NCBI GenBank assembly: GCA_963170055.1 | Contig: CAUJGJ010000185.1 | Coordinates: 3,087,775-3,151,774, forward strand | Reading direction: 5' to 3' | DNA length: 64,000 nt | Source of the DNA: Halisarca cf. caerulea | Lineage: Eukaryota > Porifera > Demospongiae > Chondrillida > Halisarcidae | Shown here: in pieces, positions 13,852 through 24,800 of the stretch | Layout: every line of letters starts with the position of its first letter | How positions within the stretch are numbered: the stretch's first letter is position 1 | The notes under the pieces: model-generated | Told to the model about the DNA's origin: nothing | Database searches by the model: none | What the model saw: only the letters and a program-made list of their open reading frames with translations | Made by a program: the position numbers and the translations under genes

Positions 13852-16800
13852 GAATAATTAAGAAAATTAATATATTCTATTATTTGATATAGCCATATTT
13901 AGCTACAATATTATATATAATTATATAACTAGAATTATTTGTATTATTATAGCTTTAATTTGTACATTGTACATTGTACACAATACTATAATATAATTTA
14001 TTATTATACATTATATATAATAATAGTTATTATGACATACATTATAATATATAGGCGGGGTTCCTTCCAGCTAGTGGGGGGAATCTTCCATCCCAAATTT
14101 GAACTCTCCGGCCATTTTCCACCCCACAAAAATTCCATCTACACTGCAAATTACTACAATGGATTCTCATTAATCTGCCACATACCACTTTATCTACCAT
14201 CAATTTAATGCATGAATTGGTCGAAAAGGCTGCAAAATGATTTGAATAATCTACCCAAATTCTTCAAAACGAATTGTACCAGACTAACGAGAATTTGCTG
14301 TATACATATAATAATAATTATAATAGAGAAGGCCCTACTTGAGTGTCAACATTATTGAGTGGTATATAAAATAGCCTGGAACACCACCTTAACCTATAGC
14401 TAATTACTCATTTTTTTCCTGGGGGAGCATATACCCTCAGATTCCCTAGTTATAATACCCTAACTGGGTACACTGTATGTATTTACCACATACACATCTG
14501 CGCACCTCCTTGTATCACTGCACTGCATGCGTTTTATAAACATCTAGGATCCCACGTATATACGTACATATGCCTCCATGTAATGCCCTGACCTGTGGTC
14601 ATTATCCTCCATGGAAGAAACCCTGCTACCTAGATACAATACATACAATTACAATTGTCTTGCATGCATGGGCAGGCCTGCACTTCATACATTATATATT
14701 ATGTACACTGAATCTTTATTCCCCATAGAATTTATCCTAAGTACAACCCAGGCCTGATAGGGCCATGCATGCTACATGCACAATTGATATTGATCAGTTC
14801 CAGCATTCTCCACATGTTCATAGTATATATATACGTATGTTAAGGACAATTGCAACATAATAATTATTATATTATTATATTATTAATAAATAATGGATGT
14901 CCCGGATCCTTACAAATTATAATAATATCACACATTAAACATGCACCAGTACATATTACATAATATTATAATAGTATGCTCCTTTTGCACCCACGTATGT
15001 ATAATCATGTATGCCTAGCCGGCCAGTTAAAATATGTAAGTATATAACAACTTCTGAATCAACAGATCTTGAATATATTGTGCAACAATTGCGATAAGCC
15101 ATATTTTGTGAAATGTAATTTCAAAACATACATACAATATACATATTATACAATACAATGTACATAATAATTGCAAGGTACATATTATACGGCACAAGCA
15201 ATATAGCAACATGCAGCTGTATGTGTTGGATGTTCACTGCACATGCAATTAATAATTAATGCATAGTTACAGTGTTAGGTTTGAGCATGCGATTGCCTAC
15301 AACCAGGTGTGACCAACAATCTTCACATTTTTCTTGCTGGGATCCACCACCAAGTAACAGAAGTTCTGCAAATGGTCAACAGATCCTGGAAAAGCCCTTC
15401 TGTCTCCATGCTACAAAGAAAGGAAAACCAAGTTGGAAGTACCATATGATACAGCTAGAGAAAGGAATGCCACTAACTATATTCATAACATTTATTGAAG
15501 CTGGTCAACAATGCATCCACAGTGGACCCTCTTCACAAGGAATGAATGAAAAGTGTTCATTCTATCAGTCTGAGAATTCCAAGCTATCTGGAGGCACTGA
15601 AGGGGCCATACGCTGCTGTCATGTTAGCTGAAATTTCGTGTTAAGTGATTTTGTGTTATCAGGGCTCCACTATAGTATACACTAGTGCATAGGTGTAGGA
15701 ACATGTTTTAAGTTAAGGGGGGGTGGGGGGGGGTGATTCACTGAATGTGACACTCAGATCTATAGGAGCGTAGTTTATTAATGATTTCAATGTACTGTAA
15801 ATGTATTAAACACAACATAGTACTAGTGTCACTTATGTATATTACCATGCATGTGCACCCAAGATTCTATCATACTATATGAAGTAAAGATGCTGTGTAA
15901 GACACATAAAGAAAAAGCTAAGCTGTTTACACATGTAAGTTAAGATTTTCTTCAGCAGAAGCTGCCAAATTGCCCTTGTCTGTGTGAATAGCAAACAAAT
16001 CTACTTATCATTTCATTGTTTTAGGAGTTCAAAGGCAAAATCAACGTCATATACATAATAAACCCGCTCGTTCATACAAGCACAGATAATCTATACGGTT
16101 ACATATGTGTAGATCATCAGGGAAGTACCAAGGATTTTTTGAGTGGTGGTTAATAAGGGATCACCAAAAAACTTCATATACGCATGTAGAATGTGCAAAT
16201 AGTAGTGCGAAATTGGCTTACGTACATCATTGCTACAATAGCAATCTAGACAATGCACTGTAATGTCCAAAATTGAATTATAATTATTAATTCGAGGATT
16301 GTAGGTTGTTGTTTTAGCAATACATGTAGAAAACTAAGACTCCCACACCGTGATCAGTGATCACAGAACTAGTTATGTACAATTATGAAAATTACTTTTC
16401 TAAACTGCTGCCAACGTGTATGATTGGTCAGTCACGTGCTCAAAAATGGCGTACAATGCACAACCATGTGTAGTTCCCAACCAACCAGAGTTACATTTCT
16501 GACGATTTCATGTGTTTGATGGTCGTGGATTTTAGTGCTCTTTCATTCAAGCCTTTGTTTCTAGCTGGGTACACTGATTATAGTCAAGTAGCTGCATAGT
16601 ATTACTGTTTTATTATCTTATACAAGATTTGATTGTGTTCCTTCTCAATTGTAATAGAAACCTTCTTGTAACAGGCTCTATTTGAGTAAGGAAAAGTCAC
16701 ATGAACATGGGTGTCTAAAAACCATTTAAAAATTAATGGTAAAGGATTGGTTGACATATGCAGGACAGTGCAAAAGGCTTTATCAAAAAAACATTCTCCT

Positions 16801-17299
16801 CCCTGGCACTGGAACAAGGGAAGTGGTGAAACATAGCTAGGTGGGCAAAGGGCAAGACAAGCATAGGGCTAGTATACAAACGTATATGAGGCTAGATGGG
16901 TATAGGGCTGGCCAGAGTTTAGTTGGACTGAGTGTACGCTGCAAATTCTTACGTCATGCACGTATGTGCTACAGGATGTAGGAATTTCCACATTGCATTC
17001 AGTCCAACTCAACTCTGTCTAGCCTCTGCCCATCTATGTATACCCATCATGCCCATCTATATATACCCATCATGCCCATCTATATATACCCATCATGCCC
17101 CTTTGCCCACCTAGCCCTGTGCCCGGCCCGTTTCACAATTCACCCTTATATTTACTAATATAATAATGGACTATATGGCAGAGAAAGAATAATGGCAAAG
17201 TATAGTATTTATATACTGGTGTGCGCACTAACAATGAATATAATAAATAAAATAAAAACATTAATGATGCCAAAAAACATTACTAAATAGCTAGCAAAC
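13852..17299. other. Intergenic, AT-rich, no convincing gene
   Basis: Between the stop of receptor A and the last visible CFAP300 exon I find only AT-rich sequence, small palindromes (TGCATGCA, TACGTA) and the inverted-repeat element near 16830-17135. A 119-codon open frame at 15272-15631 has no features I recognise. A promoter-like patch at 16423-16448 (ATTGG, CACGTG, then AAAATGGCG) precedes an 18-codon open frame at 16446-16502. Confidence 0.6.
16830..17135. repeat. Inverted-repeat element with internal tandem repeat
   Basis: The left part (CTAGGTGGGCAAAGGGC, TAGATGGGTATAGGGC, AGTTGGACTGAG) reappears inverted on the right (CAGTCCAACTC, GCCCATCTATATATACCC, GCCCACCTAG). At 17036-17100 the unit CCCATCTATATATACCCATCATG is repeated about three times. 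It looks like a small non-autonomous element with an amplified arm. Confidence 0.6.
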
Positions 17300-18823
17300 C
17301 TTTATTGATAGCTTGAAAACCTGCGAAATAGCCTGTATCTCAGAAGTGCTTCTGTCCTTCACTACACTAGATGTACATAACGTATGCACCATATGAATAG
17401 CCTCTCATGTACCTTATAAATCCACTGCATATACCTGACCAAGTCTTTATAGAGCATCCTTGTCACATCAAGATATGGTTTAATATCATCTTCAAACTGG
17501 AAGTAATGGTACATATATCACAGAGTTGAAAATCCTAAGACACCCATATAGTACCAATTTTCACTGGTCCCTCGTGTCAGTAGTCTCACGTAGCCAGATC
17601 AAGCCTACTCGCCATTACCCACAAGAAAGAATCTGGCCCAGTGCTTTGCCTATACAAAAATGGTGAGTATGGTCTGGCTACGCGAGACTATCATCTTAGT
17701 AGAATTCAACACACCTGACATATGGGACCTCCAATGCAAACATGGGTGAATATCCTGAAGAGAAACTCTGATCTTTCCTTATCGTCATAAAGACTATAAT
17801 AGTCTGAATCTTCCAATAATAACAACTGGTTTTGAAGAACAAACACAAAAATTAATGCAATATCAATGAAACCGATATACCAAACCATATGAGGAGCAAA
17901 CTATTGAGGAGACCTTTCTAAGTTCATCATCAATTGGAATGTCCTCGTAGTCTTCATGGAAACATTTACAAATGCTACCTGATTGTCGGACAACACCTAT
18001 TACACAAAAGAATAAATCTTAATCTTGTTATATAATGTAAATTGTTGCATATCTTACCCTCTGCATACAATTTATCAAAGATGGTCATATTAACCAGTGT
18101 ACACGGTACATCTTCTATGCCAATACTGTAGCCGCTTTCTAAGACAAGTAACGTGCACAAAATCCTCACAAATGTACAAGTTGTATCAACTTAAGAATCA
18201 CACTACCTTTCTTATCTGCATACTCTGGTGCTAGCCCACCCAGTAGTCCCACCTTGTGCAGTGGGGGAAAATAGGAGAAATCATAGGCCCCAGCTGGTCT
18301 GTATCATTTCAGCTTTCACATGCATGGCTCTACAAAACCAGCACAGCCATACACTAGCATTATAATACCTTTGACTGTACTGTCTGGTCTCCCAGAAAAT
18401 CCTGGCAGAATTTCATCTTTTGGTAAGGCTGGAATGGCTTATCAAAGCAAAATGAGGAAACTTGCAAACAACCGTCTGCATCTCGAGTTCGCTGAAATAA
18501 TTATAAGAAACCGACCACAAGCATCACCAGAAATTAATAACAATAATAATAAATAGTTCAGATTATGCGCCAACGACCAAAATACATCCCCTTAGTCTAC
18601 CCATAGCCATAGGTATAAAGAGTCTATGGTCTACCTGATCACTTTGAGAAACGAGATTCCTGCCAATTGAACAAAAAGGTACTGATGGTTTTAGCATAGA
18701 AACCTAACACCCAAAACCAAGGTGAAAAATTTACCATTTCTCCAACAGCTCCTTCACTTCATCCAAACACGGACACCTTTCGCTCGTAAGCTGAAAACAA
18801 TAGCTTTCTTCCAAAGCAGCCAT
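17300..18823 (-). CDS. CFAP300: CFAP300-like ciliary protein, apparently interrupted and 3'-incomplete
   Basis: Minus-strand exons: 18735-18823 (MAALEESYCFQLTSE start), about 18369-18491, 18207-18293, 18058-18138, 17914-17996, 17715-17825, 17440-17496 and about 17300-17360. The best landmarks are IEDVPCTL..FDKLYAEG, VVRQSGSICKCF, LLLEDSDYYSLY, ERSEFLFRIFTHVCIGGPICQ and PYLDVTRMLYKDL. These match CFAP300 (C11orf70) as I know the family, a cytoplasmic factor in axonemal dynein assembly. Problems: exon 1 ends in a phase that does not join exon 2; exon 2 reads family-like FCFDKPFQPYQK in one frame and KDEILPGF in another, consistent with one missing A in the homopolymer at 18418-18421 (T on the + strand); and the usual last 45 or so residues were not found. 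It is either a decaying copy or contains assembly errors. Confidence 0.68.
17581..17690. mobile_element. Short TIR element, AGTCTC(G/A)CGTAGCCAGA family (copy 1)
   Basis: Left end TAGTCTCACGTAGCCAGATC and inverted right end GGTCTGGCTACGCGAGACTA enclose about 70 bp. The same ends occur at 19222-19401 and 19431-19499. Confidence 0.8.
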
Positions 18824-18944
18824 CACAAGACAAGTGCCTTTTGCTGTCACGTGACCAAAACAGGCGCCAAAGCCTTGACATCTGTCCGAAAACTCTACAG
18901 ATTTGCAAGAATACTCTTGACAATTTAGTTGTATGTCATAAGCT
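18824..18944. promoter_or_regulatory. Compact bidirectional promoter, CFAP300 / XRCC2
   Basis: Only 121 bp separate the two divergent start codons. The interval contains the palindrome GTCACGTGAC (18846-18855), an E-box/USF-type site, and GGCGCCAAA (18863-18871), which on the other strand reads as an E2F-like TTTGGCGCC. No TATA box is evident. Site functions are inferred from motif knowledge only. Confidence 0.6.
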
Positions 18945-21262
18945 ATGATCAGAAAGGAGAACGCGGCCCAGGTGAGACAGAACTGTTTTTGAACGATAAT
19001 GTACCCGTAACCCGCCAAGCTCCGGCGATCAATATCCCCCGTAGTAAGTATGTAAAGCGTTGTCCAGCCCCCACGGCGTCCTGCATTAACGTATGTAGTA
19101 TTAGCTACATTGCAGCTTGTTTGTATAGGCATCCACTTACTGTGTGGCTGTGATCATTGATATTCGACCCGAGTATCTATGCTGTGATCTATTATGCAGT
19201 ATTTGAGTTGACAGAGGCGCCTAGTCTCGCGTAGCCAGACCGCAATATCGCTTCCTTTATTTGGGGACGGTCGACGAAATTGGGTTTGGTGGTTAGCCTA
19301 TATCTATTTTTGGTTACGTTACAACCAGACCCAATTTCACTGACCAGTGACGTAGTCCCAAAATAAAGGTGGAAGTATTGCGGTCTGGCTAAGCAAGACT
19401 AAGTAAGAGGCACCTCAGGCACTGCTGTCATAGTCTCATGTAGCCAGACCACACACCCCTCCATTTTTGCATGAGATGTAATATGGCTACGCGAGACTAC
19501 TGCTGTCTTAGATATAGTCTGGATATCTATGTACAGTGGAACCTCCGATAGTGGACTCTCCCAAATATGGGCACAGTATAATAAACCTCTCTACAAAGAA
19601 CACAACTTGCAGTCCCAGTATACTTCCTCAATACTTTTTGAACCACCCAAAGAGGAAAACCTCTCTTCAAAGAACAAATCCGCTGGATTTATGTTGTCCC
19701 CAAAGTGTCCTTTATTCGGAGGTTCCACTGTACTGCAAACTATCTACCTAGTATACTGTACTAGTAATACTATGACTTGAGCTTTCTTTCTACCTTGCCA
19801 AACATTGCCTAGCACTGCACTCCCACTGTGGCTGTATCTAGGAGTGTAGTGCATGACGTCACCCCTGTGTCCAAGGGTACATCCAGTTAGAATTCTTATT
19901 GTTGCTGTACGATTTGAGTAACAGTAAGACAATAGTGAATATTGGTGTATAGTCAAGGGTATTAATTTTCTATCTGTCATTGCATTGGAGATTATTATGG
20001 CTTTGTACATACTAGTACATACTGTGTTGTACAGTTGCAGTCTGCTCTATATAGGTGTCTAGCTTGGTGACTGTGGTGTTATCCCATCCCAACATACATA
20101 AGCGTGACTGCAGTAGTAGCTAAAGTGGTGGTTTGTTTTATATGGTAGTATGACGCAGACAGCTGTCCAGATTGCCAGGTTTCTCAATACTCTGCCATAG
20201 TATATGCCATCACAATGTAATGCATTAACTTCTGCATCCATTTCTGTCCCTGTTAATGACTAGGTTGCTCGTGTACTTGTTTAAAGCACCAAACATGGCT
20301 ATCATTCTATTAACTTTCAAGTTAATATCCCCTTTTCTGTGCAACCCTTTTAGTTGTTTGCTCGACTTGGGGACCGGCATCTTGGCAACTTTGGGCTAGG
20401 TGTCTTTACCGAGAGTGAGGTGAACCATGGAAGTCTTGTAGAAATTTGCAGTGAAGACTCTGTGGGCCAGAGGATGTTCCTTTACCACATGATCGTGCAC
20501 CACCTCGTGAAGAAGAAAGATATTTCCTCCATCTCTGGTGTTAGCAGTAGTGGGCAAGTGGTGTACATATCCACCAAGTACAGCTTCAATGTAACTCAAT
20601 TTTCTCAAATGCTTCACAGTAGAATAACTGAGATAGGGGTTAGCAGTGAAAACATGGCATGTTGTCTTGAAAAATGTCGGGAGATGATCTATCTGTTTTT
20701 CTGTAATTCAAGTTCAGACCTGCTGTGTACTCTAGCTTCCCTGGAGACACTTATCAGTGATCATCCGGACATCAATTTGGTCTTTATTGATGACATTGGA
20801 TCATTTTATTGGGCAGATCGACACCGTGCGTCTTTAGCTTCTGGAAAGACTTATCCGGATGAAGTAGCCAAGCCACTCACATCAGCACTGTCCCAGCTAT
20901 TTGCAAACCATCCTCTAGCAGTAGTAGTTTCAAAACCATCTCTCTTCACCAGCAACACAGAGGACACGGTAGAATACATGCCTTCCTATTGGCAAAAGAT
21001 GGTCACTCACAGAATCTTCATTTCGGAGAGTGGACAAGCACTGACCTCGCAAAAAGTTGTTCAACATGTTTATGCACCATGTTCACAGCAATTAAGTCAT
21101 GGTTCATCAGTTTTCACCTTATCTCAAGCTTTAGGATTTCATTCTGTGTTTTTGGGTAACTCCTTGCACACTCTTTTCAAGTCATGTAATGTACTAAGGA
21201 GTACTAAGGAGTACTATTGCGTGCAGGTGCCCTTTGGTATATTGAATATTCATTACAAATGA
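18945..21262 (+). CDS. XRCC2: XRCC2-like RAD51 paralogue with degenerate Walker A
   Basis: Exon 1 is 18945-18971 (MIRKENAAQ, donor GTGAGA). Exon 2 runs from 20354 to the stop at 21262, acceptor TTTTAG. Both junction sides are phase 0, giving 311 residues; human XRCC2 has 280. Family landmarks: LFARLGDRHLG at the exon 2 start, HGSLVEI, FLYHMIVHHLV, FCNSSSDLLCTLASLE, the Walker B-like LVFIDDIGSFYWADR and SYWQKMVTHRIFIS. XRCC2 acts with RAD51D in the BCDX2 complex to load RAD51 in homologous recombination. Where human XRCC2 has GPEGTGKT, this protein has SEDSVGQR, so the P-loop glycine, lysine and threonine are gone. XRCC2 is known to tolerate loss of ATP binding, so the protein may still work. 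The C-terminal 20 or so residues look unrelated to vertebrate XRCC2. The 1.4-kb intron is filled with three small transposons. Confidence 0.85.
19222..19401. mobile_element. Short TIR element, AGTCTCGCGTAGCCAGACC family (copy 2)
   Basis: Ends TAGTCTCGCGTAGCCAGACC and GGTCTGGCTAAGCAAGACTA are inverted. Inside, CTTTATTTGGGAC / GTCCCAAAATAAAG forms a second inverted pair, so the whole 180 bp could fold back. It sits in XRCC2 intron 1. Confidence 0.85.
19431..19499. mobile_element. Short TIR element, AGTCTC family (copy 3, 69 bp)
   Basis: TAGTCTCATGTAGCCAGACC at the left and ATGGCTACGCGAGACTA at the right enclose about 30 bp. It is a minimal copy about 30 bp downstream of copy 2. Confidence 0.8.
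19534..19730. mobile_element. pogo/Tigger-like MITE, 'GTGTCC' subfamily
   Basis: CAGTGGAACCTCCGATAGTGG at the left and TCGGAGGTTCCACTG at the right are inverted, with TA directly outside both ends. The interior shares AAAGTGTCCTTTATT and related blocks with 8342-8527. It sits in XRCC2 intron 1. Confidence 0.82.
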
Positions 21263-21801
21263 TTGGGATTTGCCACGTTGGCATTCGCAGGCACAGTTGT
21301 CTGTTTGGGGCGTGGCCACTGGCCACCCGCCGATGGTGTACTTATGGCGTGACTGCTGAACAAGCTGACCACACCCAGAGCTGCCTGCTAAGGGAGAAAC
21401 GGTCGGTCTTTCGACAGCAGAGATCTGGTTAGGCAAGGTAAGCTGGTGAATATTCTGCTCCAGTTTTTTTTTTTGAAAACGTAGTCTACGATGCCAATGA
21501 TAAACCTCACTAGCTTTGTACAGCGTTCATCAGTTGTTGCAGGATTAGATAGCCTGCATGATCTATAGATGATGCTAGAGTCATTCAGCTATTTGCTTGG
21601 AAACTGCACCTTTTAACCTTGCGAATGGTATACGCAATTTTTGCACGAATGGGCGCCACATACACATGTTTGAGCTGTTTTGACAACGTGTGTGGGAGTG
21701 CACCTTGAGGCGTAGTTGAAAGGTTCTACCTTGCTATTATGCTCCAGGAAAATTGAAATCTGCAAGTGAAATCAAGTGATCTGCGACTGTTCCAGGCAGC
21801 C

Positions 21802-24800
21802 ATGTTGCTGAAAAAGCTTGTGCATTGTGTCATCGCCACGGTGATCACCTTACTGCTGTTCGCTTCGCTGAGTGAGGCAGCGTGCACTTGTCCGTCCACA
21901 GGATGCCCTAATAGAGGAAATGACGGGTAAGAATGCCGCACTTGTAGCTGTAAATGTGTAGCAGCATACTGTATAGTGATGCTATCGAGCAAATACCGCG
22001 GTACCTTTTTCTGTAACTTGATGATGGGGACGGTGGATTATTAAAGACCAAAGTACATATAGACACACCAAATAAGTAAACTTTTCGAACATAGAGTGGT
22101 GAAGTGAAATGCCCATTGGAGGAAAAAACTTCAATCAAGTCCTTTCTTGATGCTTGTCAGACTATTCCTATTGTTTTCCCTACTTCCTCCAGTGTGTGTG
22201 GATACACTTTCTACACATCAGAGGGATATCAGGCATCCTATGTTGGAACCCAGATACGATATGGCTCTGCAAGCTACTGCTGCGGTAGAGTGTGGGGTTT
22301 CTGCTATCGAAGGTGCAACCGTAGAACACAATGGTGGGTCATATGAACTTCGTAGCTTTCAACCTGCACATGGTTCAACTTATGGTATTACTTCTAGTTC
22401 TGGAAATGTTACTCCATAGGTATGTATCTGTGCGACAATATGAGACTCGTTATACACAAGCAAGTAGATGTGGTGAGACTTGCTGTAGTGGACATCAAAT
22501 GTCATCAATCAGCCCATTCGCCTGCGTTCGTGAGTATCATTTGCCTAATCTGAATTATTCAATATATAATCTCAATCTAGGCACATGTCTTCTACATGTA
22601 CTTTTTATAGCTGTGTGTAGTGGAGGGTGTGCCAATGGAGGGACTTGTATTGCTCCTGAAGTGTGTGCATGTGAGCTTGGCTGGACAGGACCAACCTGTG
22701 AAGAAGGTAATAAATCAAATATTATAGCACCTAGAATGTTTTCTTTGTTACCAGTAGCTCACAATACATCAGTGTATAATTTATGAGAAGTGTATTATGT
22801 ATTAATATGCTATTATATATAATCCTACACAGATGTAAATGAATGCAACACAAACAATGGAGGCTGTTCTGACTACTGCTCGAATACTCCTGGCTCATTC
22901 TACTGTCACTGTAGGGAGTATGCTACTTTGAATCCTAATGGATTCACATGTACTTGTCCCAGTGTTGGATTTGTCCAGAATGATGCAACAACTACCTGTG
23001 ATGGTAAGCATGCATGTTAACACCAATACCGATTACAAAGCCTGCATGTATGTGAAATTTAAACCTGTAAGTATGTAAAATGGATCCAATCATGCATCTA
23101 TTCTGTCATTAACCCTTAATTAAGTTTCAAGGGTGGATAATTATTAGTTGCATATCACATACTTGGAGCACAATCTCAAATTATTTTTAAAAACATTTTT
23201 TTCTCACACACACTTTTAATAATAGTACTAAATTGCTAACATTATATTATCATAATTTTGAAATATTGCCTATTCAATGTCCTTTTGCAATATCTTAGAT
23301 ATAGACGAATGTGCCACAAACAATGCTGGCTGTGAACACGACTGCTACAACTCTCCTGGTAGTTACTCTTGTAACTGCAATGAAGGTTATGAAGTCCATG
23401 AGGACCAGCACCAGTGTCTACGTACGTTTGGCACATGCGATGCATGCAAGGCTATGATGTATGTTCTGGAAGACTAGCATTCTATCATCAATGCATCCTA
23501 CATGTCAGTATTGTTTTAATGAGGTAAACCATTGTCTTGCAGCTATCTGTACTGGAGGTTGTAAAAATGGTGGAACTTGTATACTACCAGAGACATGCTC
23601 CTGTGTACCGGGATGGACTGGTCAGTACTGCGAAACAGGTATGTACATGGTAATTTGGGGAATATCACAGATGCCACTTGAAACCCTTTTCAAATCACAT
23701 TGTCAAATCAATTTTTTACAAGTCAGCTGTTTGTTTACTTTGTTTACTTCTTGAATTTCTGCATATGTTTCTCCTCATATATCAGATGTTGACGAATGTG
23801 CAGAAGGCACAAGTGGTTGCCAGCAAGTATGTACCAATACAGAAGGTAGCTATGAGTGCTCGTGCTATGCTGGATACTTGTTGGAATCCAATGTCCACAC
23901 TTGTGAAGGTATGTACTATACATTGGGTATTGCTAGTGTAGTGAATAATTGATCTAAACAGCCAATTACATAATCTTGTCATTATTATTGTATTCCATAT
24001 TGCATTAGATAATAGTGTATACTTATTGTCACAAAGTGCATAGTCAATGCCATGCACTTAGTAAGTTAGTACCTATAGATATCGCAAACAGTCACTCTAT
24101 GTACTCAATCATTTTGTCTGAAAATTGTACATGTATAACAATTTTGCTGGTTTTCTAATGTACTTTCTCCGGTAGAGTAGAAAGATGATATTTCGAGTGT
24201 AAATGTTGACAAATTTTAGAGGGAATGTTTTAACCCTTACTATGTATTTCTGCACCTTGGCTGATCTAGAAAGCAATTCATATAATAATGAAGGCAATTA
24301 GGGATCGAATGACAAATGAGTATACTGGTCCATGCGCTTCTATACTAAAACTGTATTTCACCTCTATTATGTTCAAGGACCACCGGTCTACAGAGACCTC
24401 AATTTTTGGGTCCCTTGAGTGGTATGTAATTACAGGTTTCACTGTACTAATTGGTACAAACTGTTTTTGAAATGCTCTTACCTTATTGTTCCCATCACCG
24501 ACAGACATTGATGAATGTGCTACTGGCAATGGTGGATGTGATCATATCTGTACAAATACTGTTGGGAGCTTTTACTGCACATGTAGACCAGGGTACACAC
24601 TGCAAGAGGACGGTTTCACCTGTGTAGGTAAGTTCATATCTTTGTTTGCTTTCTTTGTATAATAATTATAACCCCCCATGCATGCAGGGGACAGCACACT
24701 AATGATATTATTATTCATTGCCCAATGAATCAAGTTAAATGTTGCTGATCAGGTTCATTCCCCACAATAGTATAACAATATTCATGGTGATCTTATGCAG

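Noticed and set aside
15272..15631. 119-codon open frame in the intergenic gap
   Set aside because: It has no recognised motif, the in-frame start is unclear and there is no supporting splice structure. It may be chance or an old transposon piece.
21194..21436. Open frames overlapping the XRCC2 3' end
   Set aside because: Antisense or shifted shadows of the XRCC2 coding end and its 3' untranslated region.
22104..22346. Independent small secreted protein at the start of receptor B
   Set aside because: The frame joins in phase with the signal-peptide exon upstream (21926) and the rest of the EMI-like domain downstream (22420), so it is an internal exon.
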